Shown here one piece after another: positions 1 through 11,439 of a stretch of DNA of 64,000 nucleotides. Position 1 is the first letter of the stretch. Every line of letters starts with the position of its first letter. The notes beneath the pieces were generated by a model. That model made no database searches and was not told the DNA's origin. It was given only the letters and a program-made list of their open reading frames with translations. This stretch comes from Isoperla grammatica (Eukaryota; Arthropoda; Insecta; Plecoptera; Perlodidae). Made by a program: the position numbers and the translations under genes. The stretch covers positions 59,718,646-59,782,645 of the forward strand of contig OX246740.1 of assembly GCA_945910005.1 (NCBI GenBank), in the 5' to 3' direction.

Positions 1-2350
1 TCGTTGTCACGTTCTTCATAATTGGCTTACTTTACAATGAGACAGCGTTCTTTCACAATACAAAAAAATGTAAGTACCTTTCCGATCTACTTTTTCCAAA
101 ATAATGAAGTGAACATTTTAAAAATCCCTATCCTTTAACATTGGAGAGAGAGAAATTACACATTTTATCATCTTCACTTAGATATAAAGGAGCCAAAAAA
201 CGTTGCCACGTGAACAAATTTAGTATCAAAATGAAGCTAAGTTCTCAAGAAATACACACAAAGCAGATAAAATGAGTATATCCGTACTACTTTTTGTGTT
301 ATTTGAGCCTAAAGTTGCAAGTACGCTCAGAAACTTGGCAACAATGCAGAGTCGACTGCTCCAACAGGTCACTCCCCCGCCGCCCGCGATATGCTAGACC
401 CGGCTGTCCACACTTGCCTGACGCAGATCAACGTTCATATTAACCGAACAACATTTTCCTTTATGATTTGTATGAATTCTTATGTCAAGATTGTTCTTTG
501 AATACTTGTATTCTGCAACATGAGCCTTTTGTAGGCCAGCTGTACTCAATTTTTGTAATCTAGAATTCTAAGCTTTTGATTGATTCAGTTCTTTATTTTG
601 TTGGTACATAATACACAATCTGTATTTGATCCTTGAAGTTAACTGTGCATTGTAATATTTTGTCTACGTTCTATTTATGATGTTGATAGCGGACATTGAC
701 GTGCCCCGGGCCAGCGCCTAGGCACTCGCGCTGCGCTTTGTTTACATTGAAAGATTTCGTTCTTTCGTCGTCAACAATGTCGTGATTATCATCTAATATT
801 AGGCCTACTTTGTATAGAATCCAAGGGCCAGCCTAGGACAACAGCCTTGGTCTACCCTTAGTACCATAAATGTTTATCTGGAATAAAGTCATTGTTCGCA
901 TTTCGCAATCGGTAGCTAGGGGAGGGGGTATGGATGGAGATTGGCGTGGGCCAAGAATGTACTAAATTTAACAGTAGAGCCCTAGAAGCAAACTGCAGTG
1001 GGGCCTACCCCTAGGCCTGTATCGATTCATTTTTGTGAAGGCCTGGTCTAGAGAGAGCCTAGATAAGGTAGGCTTAGCCAATGTCAGCATTCTCTTCCGT
1101 ATGAAATTGAGTCCTAGGCTAGCTAGGCCTACGCCTCACTCCAGACATTGGCTTTACGGCTCAAATGTTAAATTAATTACATTATTATGTGCAAACACCC
1201 CCTAATCTGCTAGCTACCTATGCCATCGCATTTTAGTTGTCATGGAGTGCTGTCCCACAAGACTTTCGTTTTCAACAGCCGTCACAAACAACACAAACAA
1301 TGTGTTGTCAATTGTTTTTGTTTTGAATTTTGATATGCACTTTTTGCACACGCAACGCGCGATAAAGTTAAATCTGGCACAGCTAATCACACCAGATCGT
1401 GTCGCTCCAAACTGATCATCTGATTTTAGCGTTTCAGTCGCGTCGCATCAAGCGCGTTTTAGTAAACGCAGCATGAAAACGTCCCTTTTTACTGCGCGCG
1501 AATGAAGCTGACATCTTCACATGGCATGTGGTTGATTGTTGGGAAAGTTGCGATCACGTTGCGATGTTGCCAAGCGTATTTTAAGGTTGGCAATAGACTA
1601 CATGACCAAATATTATGTGTTCCACTTCATATATCACTTCTAAATCAAAGCAACCATACACAAGTGTTTATAATATGTTAATATCAATATAATATACAGG
1701 ACATTATTTCAATCAAACAGATATCAAATACGTGTTATTCTTGCTATTATTTTGTTTCCACTATATGGCTGCACTGATTTTGAGCGGCAACTACTGCGCC
1801 GTGTTTTAGTCAGTTGACGGACTAGCACTTCCGACAATGCAAATAAATTAACAGTTTAGTTAAAATAACATTTATGTATGGAAAGATTTACAAACAATAT
1901 TTAAAATACACACTTCTATTTAAAAATTAACAACATTTTGTTTTAATTGCATTGTTCAGCTGACTTTGATCATTAGTTATAGTTGACTCTGACTAGAGAG
2001 TACACTTAGAGGAGTGACTTTAAGTATGTCAATAATAAAAATTACCGTAAAGGATATACTAGGCATATAAGATTTGGAGCATTTAACTGAATCTGAGCGA
2101 GATATAATAGGTAAACTGAACGTCATCGCTCACAGCGCACTCTATCTGTCATACGGTCTCCCATACATTCTACAAACATTATTATTATTTATTATTATTA
2201 TTATTACTATTATCCGCAACCATCTCTTAGTCATGTACCATGCATTTTACTGTTTTTAAACACTGCTTTCGGTGGCGCAATGCTATAAACTGAAATTTGG
2301 CGAATTTCTATAGGTTTTCGACCTGAATCGGTTTTATATTTTTGAATGTG
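1..2350. other. Intergenic or intronic DNA, no gene seen
   Basis: No convincing coding frame or RNA gene is visible. The stretch at about 800-1150 is unusually rich in GGCCTA/TAGGCC words, and the remainder is AT-rich. The short open frame near 2074 runs through an ATT microsatellite and is not supported as a gene. Confidence 0.6.
2179..2212. repeat. ATT microsatellite
   Basis: An interrupted run of ATT trinucleotides. Confidence 0.9.
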
Positions 2351-2352
2351 TA

Positions 2353-2516
2353 AAGGCTGGTCCACACACGCGTAGTCGTAAAGTTGGATCATAGGAAACA
2401 CGTACTGGCGTTCACACAAAGTTTTAGTTCTAAGACGTTGTTTTCATTGTTGTTTAAAAAAAAAACGTCTTAAAACCTTATGCATTATGTCTTCAAAATC
2501 TGTGTGGACCAGCCTT
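2353..2516 (+). mobile_element. MITE copy A (TA-flanked, 164 bp)
   Basis: The element starts AAGGCTGGTCCACACA and ends with the reverse complement of the same motif, giving terminal inverted repeats of about 16 bp. A TA dinucleotide flanks each end (2351-2352 and 2517-2518), which is the target duplication expected of Tc1/mariner-type elements. It is too short to code. A second copy lies at 53921-54099. Compared with it, copy A has lost about 30 bp just inside its left terminus but keeps both ends. The superfamily assignment is inferred from the TA flanks only. Confidence 0.85.
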
Positions 2517-2518
2517 TA

Positions 2519-3641
2519 TGCATTTTATTTAGTTAAGAAAAAACAAGAATATTATAAACCTAGGTTGAGCGTCGTGCAGTGTGTTTCGGTCCGAGGAAGT
2601 CGAAGACCAATAGGCGATAAAGTGCGGTAGCATGTTTTATGTGGGAGAAACAGCTGATTGTGCGATACCATCAGATCGGACGTTGCGTCGTGTGAACGTG
2701 AACGATCCACCGGATGTGTAACACACACAACACACACCGCTTTCTCGACGTTCCGAGCTGCGCAGATATCACTGCACCGTACCGTCCGTTACAGTTACAT
2801 CGCGTTTCTTACTCATTCGCAATTAAAGCCAGTTTCAAATAAAAATACTTCCCAGAAAATACATTTATTTTTATTTGTGTGGCCATCATATTCAGTTATA
2901 AAAGAAAACAATGGCAGCCAACGATGAACTATGATCATACATATTGTGCAGCATGTTATATGTTATAGAAGACTGGCCGAATGTGAAATCATCGTTACAC
3001 GCAGTATTGACAAAGTGAGAGCATTATGGTTTCGTAAGAACAGACTCTATGTAATATAGTAAGCCATAAGGCAAACAGGTAGCCACCATATTTGTTACTA
3101 ATTCAATTGGCAGCCATGGCAAAAAATAGTTCTGCTGTTTCTGTTATTTCAACTCCTTATGCACTCGGATAGTGGACTCTGTAAAGTTTATACGAAAAGT
3201 GTCAATGCATAATCTGGCTGGAAGAGTCAACAATGTACGGTCGAGCAACCAAATATAGGTTCAACTTTTACCAGCATGAATGCGGCGAGGGGGGGGGGGG
3301 GGGGGACTTTCCCCCCCTTGGATTTTATAGGAAAAATAGAAAACACGCAATTCCACATAACGTATTTAAATACACTTATATATTCAAATCAAGATTGTAA
3401 GATCTGTATTGTGGATATATATCTACATCCTATTCTATGCACTTCTATAGACCGCAATATTTCCATACACATTCGTTGTGGTAAATATGAAAAGTAATCA
3501 CTCCCACGGATGAGAGACTTAGAGGCTTTTGTTCCACTGAACTGAGACAAAGTCAGTTCTCTTACTTTGGATATATTGCATTTCACAATGTTACAAAAGA
3601 TGATAGAATTACATCCTATCACAAGTAATTGCAAAGTGCTC
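2519..3641. other. Unassigned DNA
   Basis: No gene is recognised. The open frames at about 2552-2927 overlap on opposite strands and match no known motif. The stretch contains the poly(G) tract at 3289-3305. Confidence 0.5.
3289..3305. repeat. Poly(G) tract, 17 G
   Basis: Seventeen G are followed by ACTTT and then seven C (3311-3317), so the tract can form a short G/C hairpin. The junction reads GGGACTTTCC at 3303-3312, which equals the classical NF-kappaB site. It may be a chance product of two homopolymers. Confidence 0.9.
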
Positions 3642-5103
3642 GCCTCTGAATGGTGACATTGAAACAACATACCGAATGCATGGGTTGTTCAGGGGGAAAT
3701 GGGTTGAAAGTTGAAACACCTACCCGGGCCTCTGAATGATGACATTGAAACAACATACCGAATGCATGGGTTGTTCAGGGGGAAATGGGTTGAAAGTTGA
3801 AACACCTACCCGGGCCTCTGAATGATGACATTGAAACAACATACCGCATGCATGGGTTGTTCAGGGGGAAATGGGTTGAAAGTTGAAACACCTACCCAGC
3901 CTCTGAATGATGACATTGAAACAACATACCGAATGCATGGGTTGTTCAGGGGGAAATGGGTTGAAAGTTGAAACACCTACCCGGGCCTCTGAATGGTGAC
4001 ATTGAAACAACATACCGAATGCATGGGTTGTTCAGGGGGAAATGGGTTGAAAGTTGAAACAACTACCCGGGCCTCTGAATGGTGACATTGAAACAACATA
4101 CCGAATGCATGGGTTGTTCAGGGGGAAATGGGTTGAAAGTTGAAACACCTACCCGGGCCTCTGAATGGTGACATTGAAACAACATACCGAATGCATGGGT
4201 TGTTCAGGGGGAAATGGGTTGAAAGTTGAAACACCTACCCGGGCCTCTGAATGGTGACATTGAAACAACATACCGAATGCATGGGTTGTTCAGGGGGAAA
4301 TGGGTTGAAAGTTGAAACACCTACCCGGGCCTCTGAATGGTGACATTGAAACAACATACCGAATGCATGGGTTGTTCAGGGGGAAATGGGTTGAAAGTTG
4401 AAACACCTACCCGGGCCTCTGAATGGTGACATTGAAACAACATACCGAATGCATGGGTTGTTCAGGGGGAAATGGGTTGAAAGTTGAAACACTTACCCGG
4501 GCCTCTGAATGATGACATTGAAACAACATACCGAATGCATGGGTTGTTCAGGGGGAAATGGGTTGAAAGTTGAAACACCTACCCGGGCCTCTGAATGATG
4601 ACATTGAAACAACATACCGAATGCATGGGTTGTTCAGGGGGAAATGGGTTGAAAGTTGAAACACCTACCCAGCCTCTGAATGATGACATTGAAACAACAT
4701 ACCGAATGCATGGGTTGTTCAGGGGGAAATGGGTTGAAAGTTGAAACACCTACCCGGGCCTCTGAATGGTGACATTGAAACAACATACCGCATGCATGGG
4801 TTGTTCAGGGTGAAGTGGGTTGAAAGTTGAAACACCTACCCGGGCCTCTGAATGGTGACATTGAAACATCATACCGAATGCATGGGTTGTTCAGGGGGAA
4901 CTAAATGGGTTGAAAGTTGAAACACCTACCCGGGCCTCTGAATGGTGACATTGAAACAGCATACCGAATGCATGGGTTGTTCAGGGTGAAGGGGGTTGAA
5001 AGTGTAAACACCTACCTGGGCCTCCGAATGGTGACATTGATACAACATACCGAATGCATGGGTTGTTCAGGGGAAGGGGGTTGAAAGTTGAAACACCTAT
5101 ACA
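3642..5103 (+). repeat. 86-bp minisatellite, 17 copies
   Basis: The unit begins GCCTCTGAATG and recurs at 3642, 3728, 3814, 3899, 3985 and onward to 5020. Two copies are 85 bp because CCCGGGCC became CCCAGCC, and the copy at 4844 has a 4-bp CTAA insertion. Copies are nearly identical in the middle and diverge at the right edge (4758-5103), the usual pattern for an array turned over by unequal exchange. Inside each unit GAAACAAC and GGGTTGTTC flank an ATGCAT palindrome, so the unit can form a weak hairpin. Confidence 0.97.
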
Positions 5104-5739
5104 CGGGTCAGTGATATATCCATGTGTTAGTGTTGATTGAGTTTTAAATGTTGCAACGCGTTTGAATGATGCGGCCGAACTATAGCGGAAACGCTCCGAC
5201 TATCTCGGCCCGATCTGTGTACGCGTATCTTTGTGGGCAACGCGCAGCATAAAAACCTGCGCTATCCGACGATCGGCCGCAACGAACAAACAATGATATC
5301 TCAACCATATAGAGCGAAATATTTCATGCCCAAACTATCACCAAACCGAAAATACAATGGCCATATGTAATTAGCTGTTATCTAGAAGACGGCAAATTGT
5401 CTTTTAATTATGATTAATCTAGTAATGTAGAACGCTAAGAAATACCATGTTAGTGTCAGATACTATCTCTTAGATATATTCATCATGTAATTGTTATTAA
5501 TTATTTCTAATTATTATTTAAGCACCTTCTCGCCTTCTGAATGGGGCTCACACCGTCCGGCCGGCGGAAACACGGGGGACACGCTTCCGTTTAGCCTAGC
5601 GCGCAACGAGGCTAATCGCGTCGCATACACTTGCGCCACCGGTGATATCATGTCCCCTGCACTAGGCAGCCCCTGATTGTTATAGCGTTCTCTCAGTCTC
5701 ACGTGTTATCTGTGGGATGCCAACGTCACAAGTAATACA
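5104..5739. other. Unassigned DNA
   Basis: No gene is recognised. The overlapping opposite-strand frames at 5491-5702 show no family motif. Confidence 0.5.
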
Positions 5740-6060
5740 ATTAGACGGTCAGCTACGCACTTTTGTGGTCTCACTCGGCCGGACCAACCGAGAGTAGGCT
5801 CAAAAAATTCGTAATTTTTACCTGATTACAGCAAAGGCAATCCGGAAATCGAAATCAATAGCTTTCACTTTTTATAGCCAAAAAACGGCAAAAAACGGGA
5901 AATTTATTAAGTACGAGACCAATTGAGTGATTGCGCTGGGGAAGGTGACAAAAAATCCGTTATTTTTTAGAAATACAGAAACAATAATGCGAAAATGGAA
6001 ATGTGTAGCGTTTAGCGTTGAGATCCTAAAAAAAACGGTAAAAAATGGCACAATGTATTA
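5740..6060 (+). repeat. Left inverted arm of the 5.74-8.93 kb element
   Basis: The first ~165 bp aligns by eye, with few gaps, to the reverse complement of about 8750-8933. The next subunit (about 5980-6070, beginning GCGAAAATGGAAATG) aligns to the reverse complement of about 8440-8670. Confidence 0.75.
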
Positions 6061-6330
6061 AATAGCCTAACTGACCAGTAAAAATGAAAGAGGTAAGCTA
6101 ATTTGATTTTAAGCATAATGTAAATGAAATAATGTGAAACTCAATACATGTACCTTTAAACATTACCGGCAGATTAAAAAGGGTACCAAAAAGGCACCGC
6201 TGTCTTTTAGATCGCTTGAGTGACTTTCTGGGAGAGAGGGCAACAAATGCGATTAATGGCATTGTGCGAATTTCTAAACCATTAACGTCTACCTTTCAGA
6301 TACTAAAGGGCAAAAATGGTCAAAATAACC

Positions 6331-6349
6331 GGGGGGGGGGGGGGGGGGG
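6331..6349. repeat. Poly(G) tract, 19 G
   Basis: An uninterrupted run of 19 G, next to the inner edge of the left arm of the foldback-like element. Confidence 0.9.
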
Positions 6350-7452
6350 TTGGTTATAAAATTATTAGTGTTAGTATTTTTACCAAAATAGAATAAACCC
6401 AAATGCAGTTGGAAACGGTCATAAAAGATGTCGCAAAATTGTTGGTATTATTTCAAGTGCTTAAAGAACGGCAACAAAGTCACATTTAATTAAATGGGAA
6501 TACTATTTGTAGGAAACAATAATTGGGTTGGAAGTATCATTGCCCATTGGACAAGATTATGAACGCCGTTGGTCAATATTTATGTGAGTTTTATTTACAC
6601 GAAAACGAAAAAATCCCAATACTAATTGTTTCCAATTATTGAAAAGATCAAATACAAGGAAAAATAATATATGGACGGGATGTGTTACATCAAACTCCAA
6701 GTTCTAGACGGTTTGTGTAGCGTAGTGTGTAAAACACCAATGTTCGGTATTTGCATTTCTATGCCCTGGCCATGTGTATGTGTAAACTTGTTGAAAAAGT
6801 CATTGTAAACCTACGAGTACGAATTGTATCAAATTATGTAGATGTTGGCTCATGATTTTATACATTATTATACAAGTAAACGAAACACCAATGTAAATAC
6901 AATCAAAACACACAATATGTGAGATGACGTTAACAAATACAAATTGTACCTTATTGTGTCCAACTCAGCTGTAAACATGAAACACATCGGTGACTTTGGA
7001 GCCATCCTAGCAACGAAGGACTCAATAAATTCAAAGATTTTCTGAATCAGCCTTGTTGATTCTGATAGTTACCCGCAGGTGCTCGCACTGTCCAAACAAT
7101 GATTCACATTTCTATATTTAAATATCGATCTTTAGTTGTTATCGCTCACTCGTCAATGGGGTTCGGAGCCTATAGGGTTGGGTCATTCGCTTTAAATTAA
7201 AATCTTTCGCTGAAAATCAGTCATGTTACTGAGTGGATGTACTCTAGATATGAAGTTTGTATTCTTTATTTTTTAAACTATAGTGTATCCTCTTCACCGT
7301 CTTGTTAAATATTTTCCGTGCTTTGAGAATCACTAGAAACACAGAACACACAGAAACACATTCACATATAGTCGCATTGGTAACGCAAGAACTATATTTC
7401 ATTTAAATATATTATATCAAGTATATAAGGGCTTAAATAACATATGTATTCA

Positions 7453-7851
7453 TTACAAATTGAAGTCACTTTCCTCATTGCAGTATAGTTTTCCTCTATT
7501 AGTGGTAGCAAGTTCTGGCACCTCTTTGCATTGGTCTTCACAGTAACACAAGTCTGTACATCTAAGCTTTAAATCACTGCACTAACACTTGGCGGTGGAA
7601 CAGTGTTTGCATTTGCGCGATATCAATTCCAATACTTCATCAGGGGCTCGTTTTGTCACAAGCCATCGGATAGCATTATTGAACCATTTTAGGCACCAGC
7701 CATAATCAAATGGGAGTGGGTGATACTTAAAGATTGAGAGGTGAGAGAATTGAGAGAATTTTTTACCCAGCGTTATCATTCTACTGGTCTTGTATAATCT
7801 ACATATCACATTTCTTGATGAAAACCAAATACTTTTGATTTCAACTTTCAC
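7453..7851 (-). pseudogene. Broken Cys-rich (CXC-like) C-terminal coding remnant
   Basis: On the minus strand one frame runs from 7851 to a TAA at 7453-7455, broken by a single in-frame TAG at 7582-7584. Upstream of the TAG the frame reads HPLPFDYGW (residues 44-52), a lone W, then RAPDEVLELI (68-77) and CKHCSTAKC. Downstream it resumes with CSDLKLRCTDLCYCEDQC and ends 42 residues after the stop. This order (P-x-x-YGW, W, AP-x-x-VLELI, then paired cysteines and CTDLC) is one I recall from the C-termini of uncharacterised, often transposon-associated metazoan proteins, with a Tesmin/TSO1 CXC-like cysteine spacing. Such cysteine clusters usually bind metal or nucleic acid, but the function of this family is not known to me. 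The frame has no ATG start here (it opens at a GTG), so it is the 3' part of a longer gene or its last exon. It lies inside the foldback-like element, either as that element's own gene or as captured DNA. The family recall is the weakest step. Confidence 0.6.
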
Positions 7852-8026
7852 AATATTTGTTTAGTATTCTGCTTTAGGCCTAAGTATGAAATATATGTTG
7901 TCATCTTTCCCATGCAATGTTATCGGTTACTTAGAGTTTATCGGTTACTTGGACTACATATTAAATTGTCCCTTTATACCCCCCCCCCTTTTTTTTACAT
8001 AATGCCCAACGCTATTATTTAAAATC

Positions 8027-8300
8027 TTCGGATTACATTTCCTTCACGATCCCTTAAGATTTCAATTTTTTGCCGCACTTACTAGCATTATCATAAGTTG
8101 GTAATGTAGTTCATAATTTGCCCTTTTTGCCGTTATTTGTATATAAAAAGTGAAAGCTACCGATTTCAATTTCCGCATTGTCTTCAATGCAATCAGGTAA
8201 TAATTACGATTTTTTGAGCCCACTCGCTGAGTGTCTGCCCGAGTGAGACCATTGTCTTGAATTTTGGAGCAAAGGTGACAGGCTACTGGCTAATATGCCT
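8027..8300 (-). repeat. Internal extra copy of the right-arm sequence
   Basis: The sequence from TTTTTGCCG (about 8118) through AAAGCTACCGATTT, TTTTTTGAGCCCAC and CGAGTGAGACCATT repeats, in the same orientation, the right terminal arm at about 8760-8900. The right arm was therefore partly duplicated about 640 bp inward. Confidence 0.65.
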
Positions 8301-8436
8301 TTTTTGGTAACTTTTTGCTCTAAAGACCAAGCAAAGAACTGCTGCATTTGACGGTCGCTTTATTTGTTCTGAATTCGTTCTTAAATATCGAGTTCGTGTC
8401 ACCAGTCTCAGTATAATCGGTTGATAGGTCTTCTAT

Positions 8437-8933
8437 AATATATGATACATTGGTGCCATTTTTTTGCCGTTTCTTGGTTTTAGTCAGTGATTATTATTTC
8501 TTACTTCACATTATTTGTAATTGGCTACATTCAGTTTGAAATACCGAGTTCTTTTACTTTTCTCCCAGGGATTTATCGGTCAACTGGTCTTCTTAGTGAA
8601 ATATGTGCCGTTTTTGCCGTTTTTATGCTCCCAGTGCCAAACGGTAGCGATTTCCATGTTCGCATTAATTCTTCTTAACTTAACATAAAATAAAAAAATT
8701 GTTAAACACCTGTCTAAGCGTTATCAGTCAACTAGTCTTGTAGTATTTAAATAATACATTTTTGCCGTTTTTTGCCGTTTTTTTGCTATAAAAAGTAAAA
8801 GCTACCGATTTTGATTTCCGGATTGCCTTTGTTGTAATCAGCTAAAAATTACAAATTTTTTGAGTCTACTCTCGACTGGTCCGGCCGAGTGAGACCATTC
8901 TGTTGAATTTGGGGGGATAGCTGACCGTCTAAT
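8437..8933 (-). repeat. Right inverted arm of the 5.74-8.93 kb element
   Basis: It carries two diverged subunits with TTTTTGCCGTTTTTTGCCG cores. These are the reverse complement of the AACGGCAAAAAACGG cores in the left arm, and the outer end is the exact inverse of the left terminus. Confidence 0.75.
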
Positions 8934-10522
8934 CATTGTCTTTCGTTCACTCATCTTCAGACGATTGTAAAGCAATAGTTCCCCCTCAACTGTTTGAAAG
9001 GCATGTATCACCTGTTTGAAATTAATGTATTAACAAGTCATGTATCACCGTTATCAAACATAACACCGTAGATGAACAGAGCCCTAAGGCTTGAATTGTG
9101 TTTAGAAAGTATTTTGCGTGTTATTATGTTTGATAAAGGATAAACTGTTCGGAACATAATTCAATCGGACCCAATGCTATCACCGTGTGTTGTATGGACA
9201 CATCTTGTCAATATCATCGACACACTGCGAGAATACACACTAACCCGGGTACGAATACCTTGTCTGCAAGTGTTTTAAGTTATTCGCATATGTATCGCCC
9301 GAATTAGTTGGTTTTTATTCAAGTGAGCCGTAGAAGTCATGCGTGGTTTTTAATTTACAGTCGTGGTATTACAGATTTACTATCGTGTTCCTTGTCAAAC
9401 GTCAGGCTGAATCGTTCCTGTTGCAAATGTCCATGCTAAGGACTAAGAGTATGGCTATATAGCTAGCTCATGCTTCGTCGTGGCCTGTCTGATTGTAGGG
9501 CCAGATACTAATGGAACTAGCGTGATCCGGGACTAAAACGGGACCATTTTCAACACTTTGTCTTTAAAAAGTTGGTTTTACCATACATGAAGGATATTTT
9601 CGTTTTACTTGATGTATTTTTGATTGATCTTAGCAAACCAACATGAGTTATCTCAGAAAATAGGTGTCTCTAGGTATGGGTAAAGGCACATAGTTACTGC
9701 CCTTACCAATGCGGGCAGGGCAGGGCAGCCAACTATGAAGGTGATTACATTCACTTTCTCAGTCAAAATAATGTGCATGTTACTCCCGCTCAACATATCC
9801 TAGGACATATCAGACCTCGTAACTACGAATATAAGAGCTTGTTTTGGTGTAATTTATAGCTGTAACAATAAAATACACATCCATTCGGACGTCGACAAGC
9901 TCATCACTCGGACAAAGAGAGCATTAAAAAGTGAGCGAGAGCCATAAAAAGCACGGAGGTTAATTACTGGAATTGTATAAGTGTAAATATCGTCTCGTAT
10001 TGTAGTACCGACCGACCAGTGGGCTAGTCTCGGGCTGGCAGGGCTCATGAATACGCATGGTAACTCCGCGGCCTCTCGGTGCATACTACGTATCGTTCAA
10101 CAAGCAAACGTACTTGTTATAGCCCCATCAAGTCATGAACCCATAGGTGAATCAAATGCCATCTTTTCCACTTCGTACTCCAACACACTCGCCAGCTTTC
10201 TACGGAGGGATTGTATTGCATCCTTGTATTAGTATTACTATACAGCCTTGCCATGTGGAATGTATTGCTGTCCATACTTCGTGTTCGCCCTTTGACACGA
10301 GAACCTCTGCGAGAGCTAAACTATGCCATACTTGGAGGTCGCTCAGATATTATGTCAAATATGCGTTATCTTGCCGCGGACGACATATTTAATACGGGCT
10401 CAGACAAAGGCAGTTTGTTATTTGTATTTGATTGTGTTGACGCAGGCGGGACACCGCTGCTTTGGGGGGGTCTACCGTACTTCATGCATCGCCGGTATAA
10501 ATCAAAACATACCTACATCATA
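8934..10522. other. Unassigned DNA
   Basis: No gene, RNA or repeat is recognised between the foldback-like element and the 36-bp array. Short frames near 9854-10392 overlap on both strands without motifs. Confidence 0.5.
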
Positions 10523-10936
10523 GATCCAGTCATACCGTGGGCAGGCAAAGCTAAGAGAGATCCAGTCATACCGGGGGCAGGCAAAGCTCACGTAGGTCCA
10601 GTCATACCGGGGGCAGGCAAAGCTCACGTAGGTCCAGTCATACCGGGGGCAGGCAAAGCTCACACAGATCCAGGCATACCGCGGGCAGGCAAAGCTCACG
10701 TAGGTCCAGTCATACCGGGGGCAGGCAAAGCTCATAGAGATCCAATCATACCGTGGGCAGGCAAAGCTAAGAGAGATCCAGTCATACCGGGGGCAGGCAA
10801 AGCACACACAGATCCAGTCATACCGGGGGCAAGCAAAGCTCACACAGATCCAGGCATACCGTGTGCAGACAAAGCTCATAGATTCAGACTTTGTTACCGC
10901 ACTCATCAACTAAAGCTTGAAAGGCAACATCTATAG
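10253..10936 (+). CDS. Doubtful ORF with twelve-residue repeats
   Basis: An open frame of 227 codons starts at the ATG at 10253; the frame is open further upstream but without an ATG. The first ~90 residues are unrecognised. The rest is ten 12-residue repeats of the type DPVIPGAGKAHT, encoded by the 36-bp array, followed by about 18 unique residues. The opposite strand is also open across the array (10502-10909), as expected when the unit is a multiple of three and lacks stops. No conserved domain, confident signal peptide or splice evidence supports a gene. An expressed repeat protein cannot be excluded, but a chance ORF is more likely. Confidence 0.15.
   Translation: MWNVLLSILRVRPLTREPLRELNYAILGGRSDIMSNMRYLAADDIFNTGSDKGSLLFVFDCVDAGGTPLLWGGLPYFMHRRYKSKHTYIIDPVIPWAGKAKRDPVIPGAGKAHVGPVIPGAGKAHVGPVIPGAGKAHTDPGIPRAGKAHVGPVIPGAGKAHRDPIIPWAGKAKRDPVIPGAGKAHTDPVIPGASKAHTDPGIPCADKAHRFRLCYRTHQLKLERQHL
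10523..10882 (+). repeat. 36-bp minisatellite, 10 copies
   Basis: The unit GATCCAGTCATACCGGGGGC plus 16 bp repeats without length change. Variants alternate GATCC/GGTCC, CCGGGGG/CCGTGGG and CTCACGTA/CTCACACA/CTAAGAGA, so copy types are shuffled rather than ordered. Confidence 0.95.
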
Positions 10937-11439
10937 CATGTGTATGTGATGACAGTGAGTTATTGAACCAAGGCCTATGCTGTCTGGAACCAGCCTCAGG
11001 CGAGCGTTGCTCGTGTGCGTGTCAACCATGGCGTGAGAGAACGCGTCACACAAAGAGCTTCTTCCACTAAGTTCTTTGTATCTCTACCTTGACATCCGCA
11101 TGCGAACATGTGTTTGTTTTTATTATATCTATAATTATTACGTTTGCGCCGTTTCATTGTCCGGTCACATTTATTAGGTTTTATGATTGTCAATTGCTGT
11201 AATTTGTGTGGGCGTTGTAAGTCGTCTACTTGATGCAGACGTGCTGCGCTCTGGTGGCGAGTTGAGTGAACCTCGACAGACGAGATAACACCTTAGGTCG
11301 GAGGCCCTGGCGGACATACTTGAGTCCTCGCCCGCTGTTCCTACTTTCTCACTTGTTGTGCATGCTTGCCGACCCTCTTTGCGAACCTCTTGACCCTCCA
11401 TCCCCCCAGCATTTTGGATGATTCCCTTATGACGACCCC
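10937..11439. other. Unassigned DNA
   Basis: No gene or repeat is recognised. Confidence 0.5.

Larger units (their letters stand above)
5740..8933. mobile_element. Candidate foldback-like DNA transposon, about 3.2 kb
   Basis: The left end ATTAGACGGTCAGCTA (5740) is matched by its exact reverse complement at the right end (to 8933). The match continues inward for about 200 bp: the GGTCTCACTCGGCCGGACC block, the run of A before AATTTTTA, the ATCCGGAAATC block and the AAAAACGGCAAAAAACGG block all recur inverted at about 8750-8900. Each arm also holds diverged tandem subunits, in the left arm near 5838, 5987 and 6249 and in the right arm near 8140, 8600 and 8800. No clear target-site duplication was found, although a TA sits just inside each end. 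The centre (about 6360-7970) is mostly non-coding but contains a degraded Cys-rich coding remnant. Foldback elements are known for long inverted arms made of repeats. The family of this one is unassigned. Confidence 0.75.

Noticed and set aside
3642..5103. Possible CRISPR-like regular repeats
   Set aside because: The units abut directly with no unique spacers; this is a minisatellite in eukaryotic DNA.
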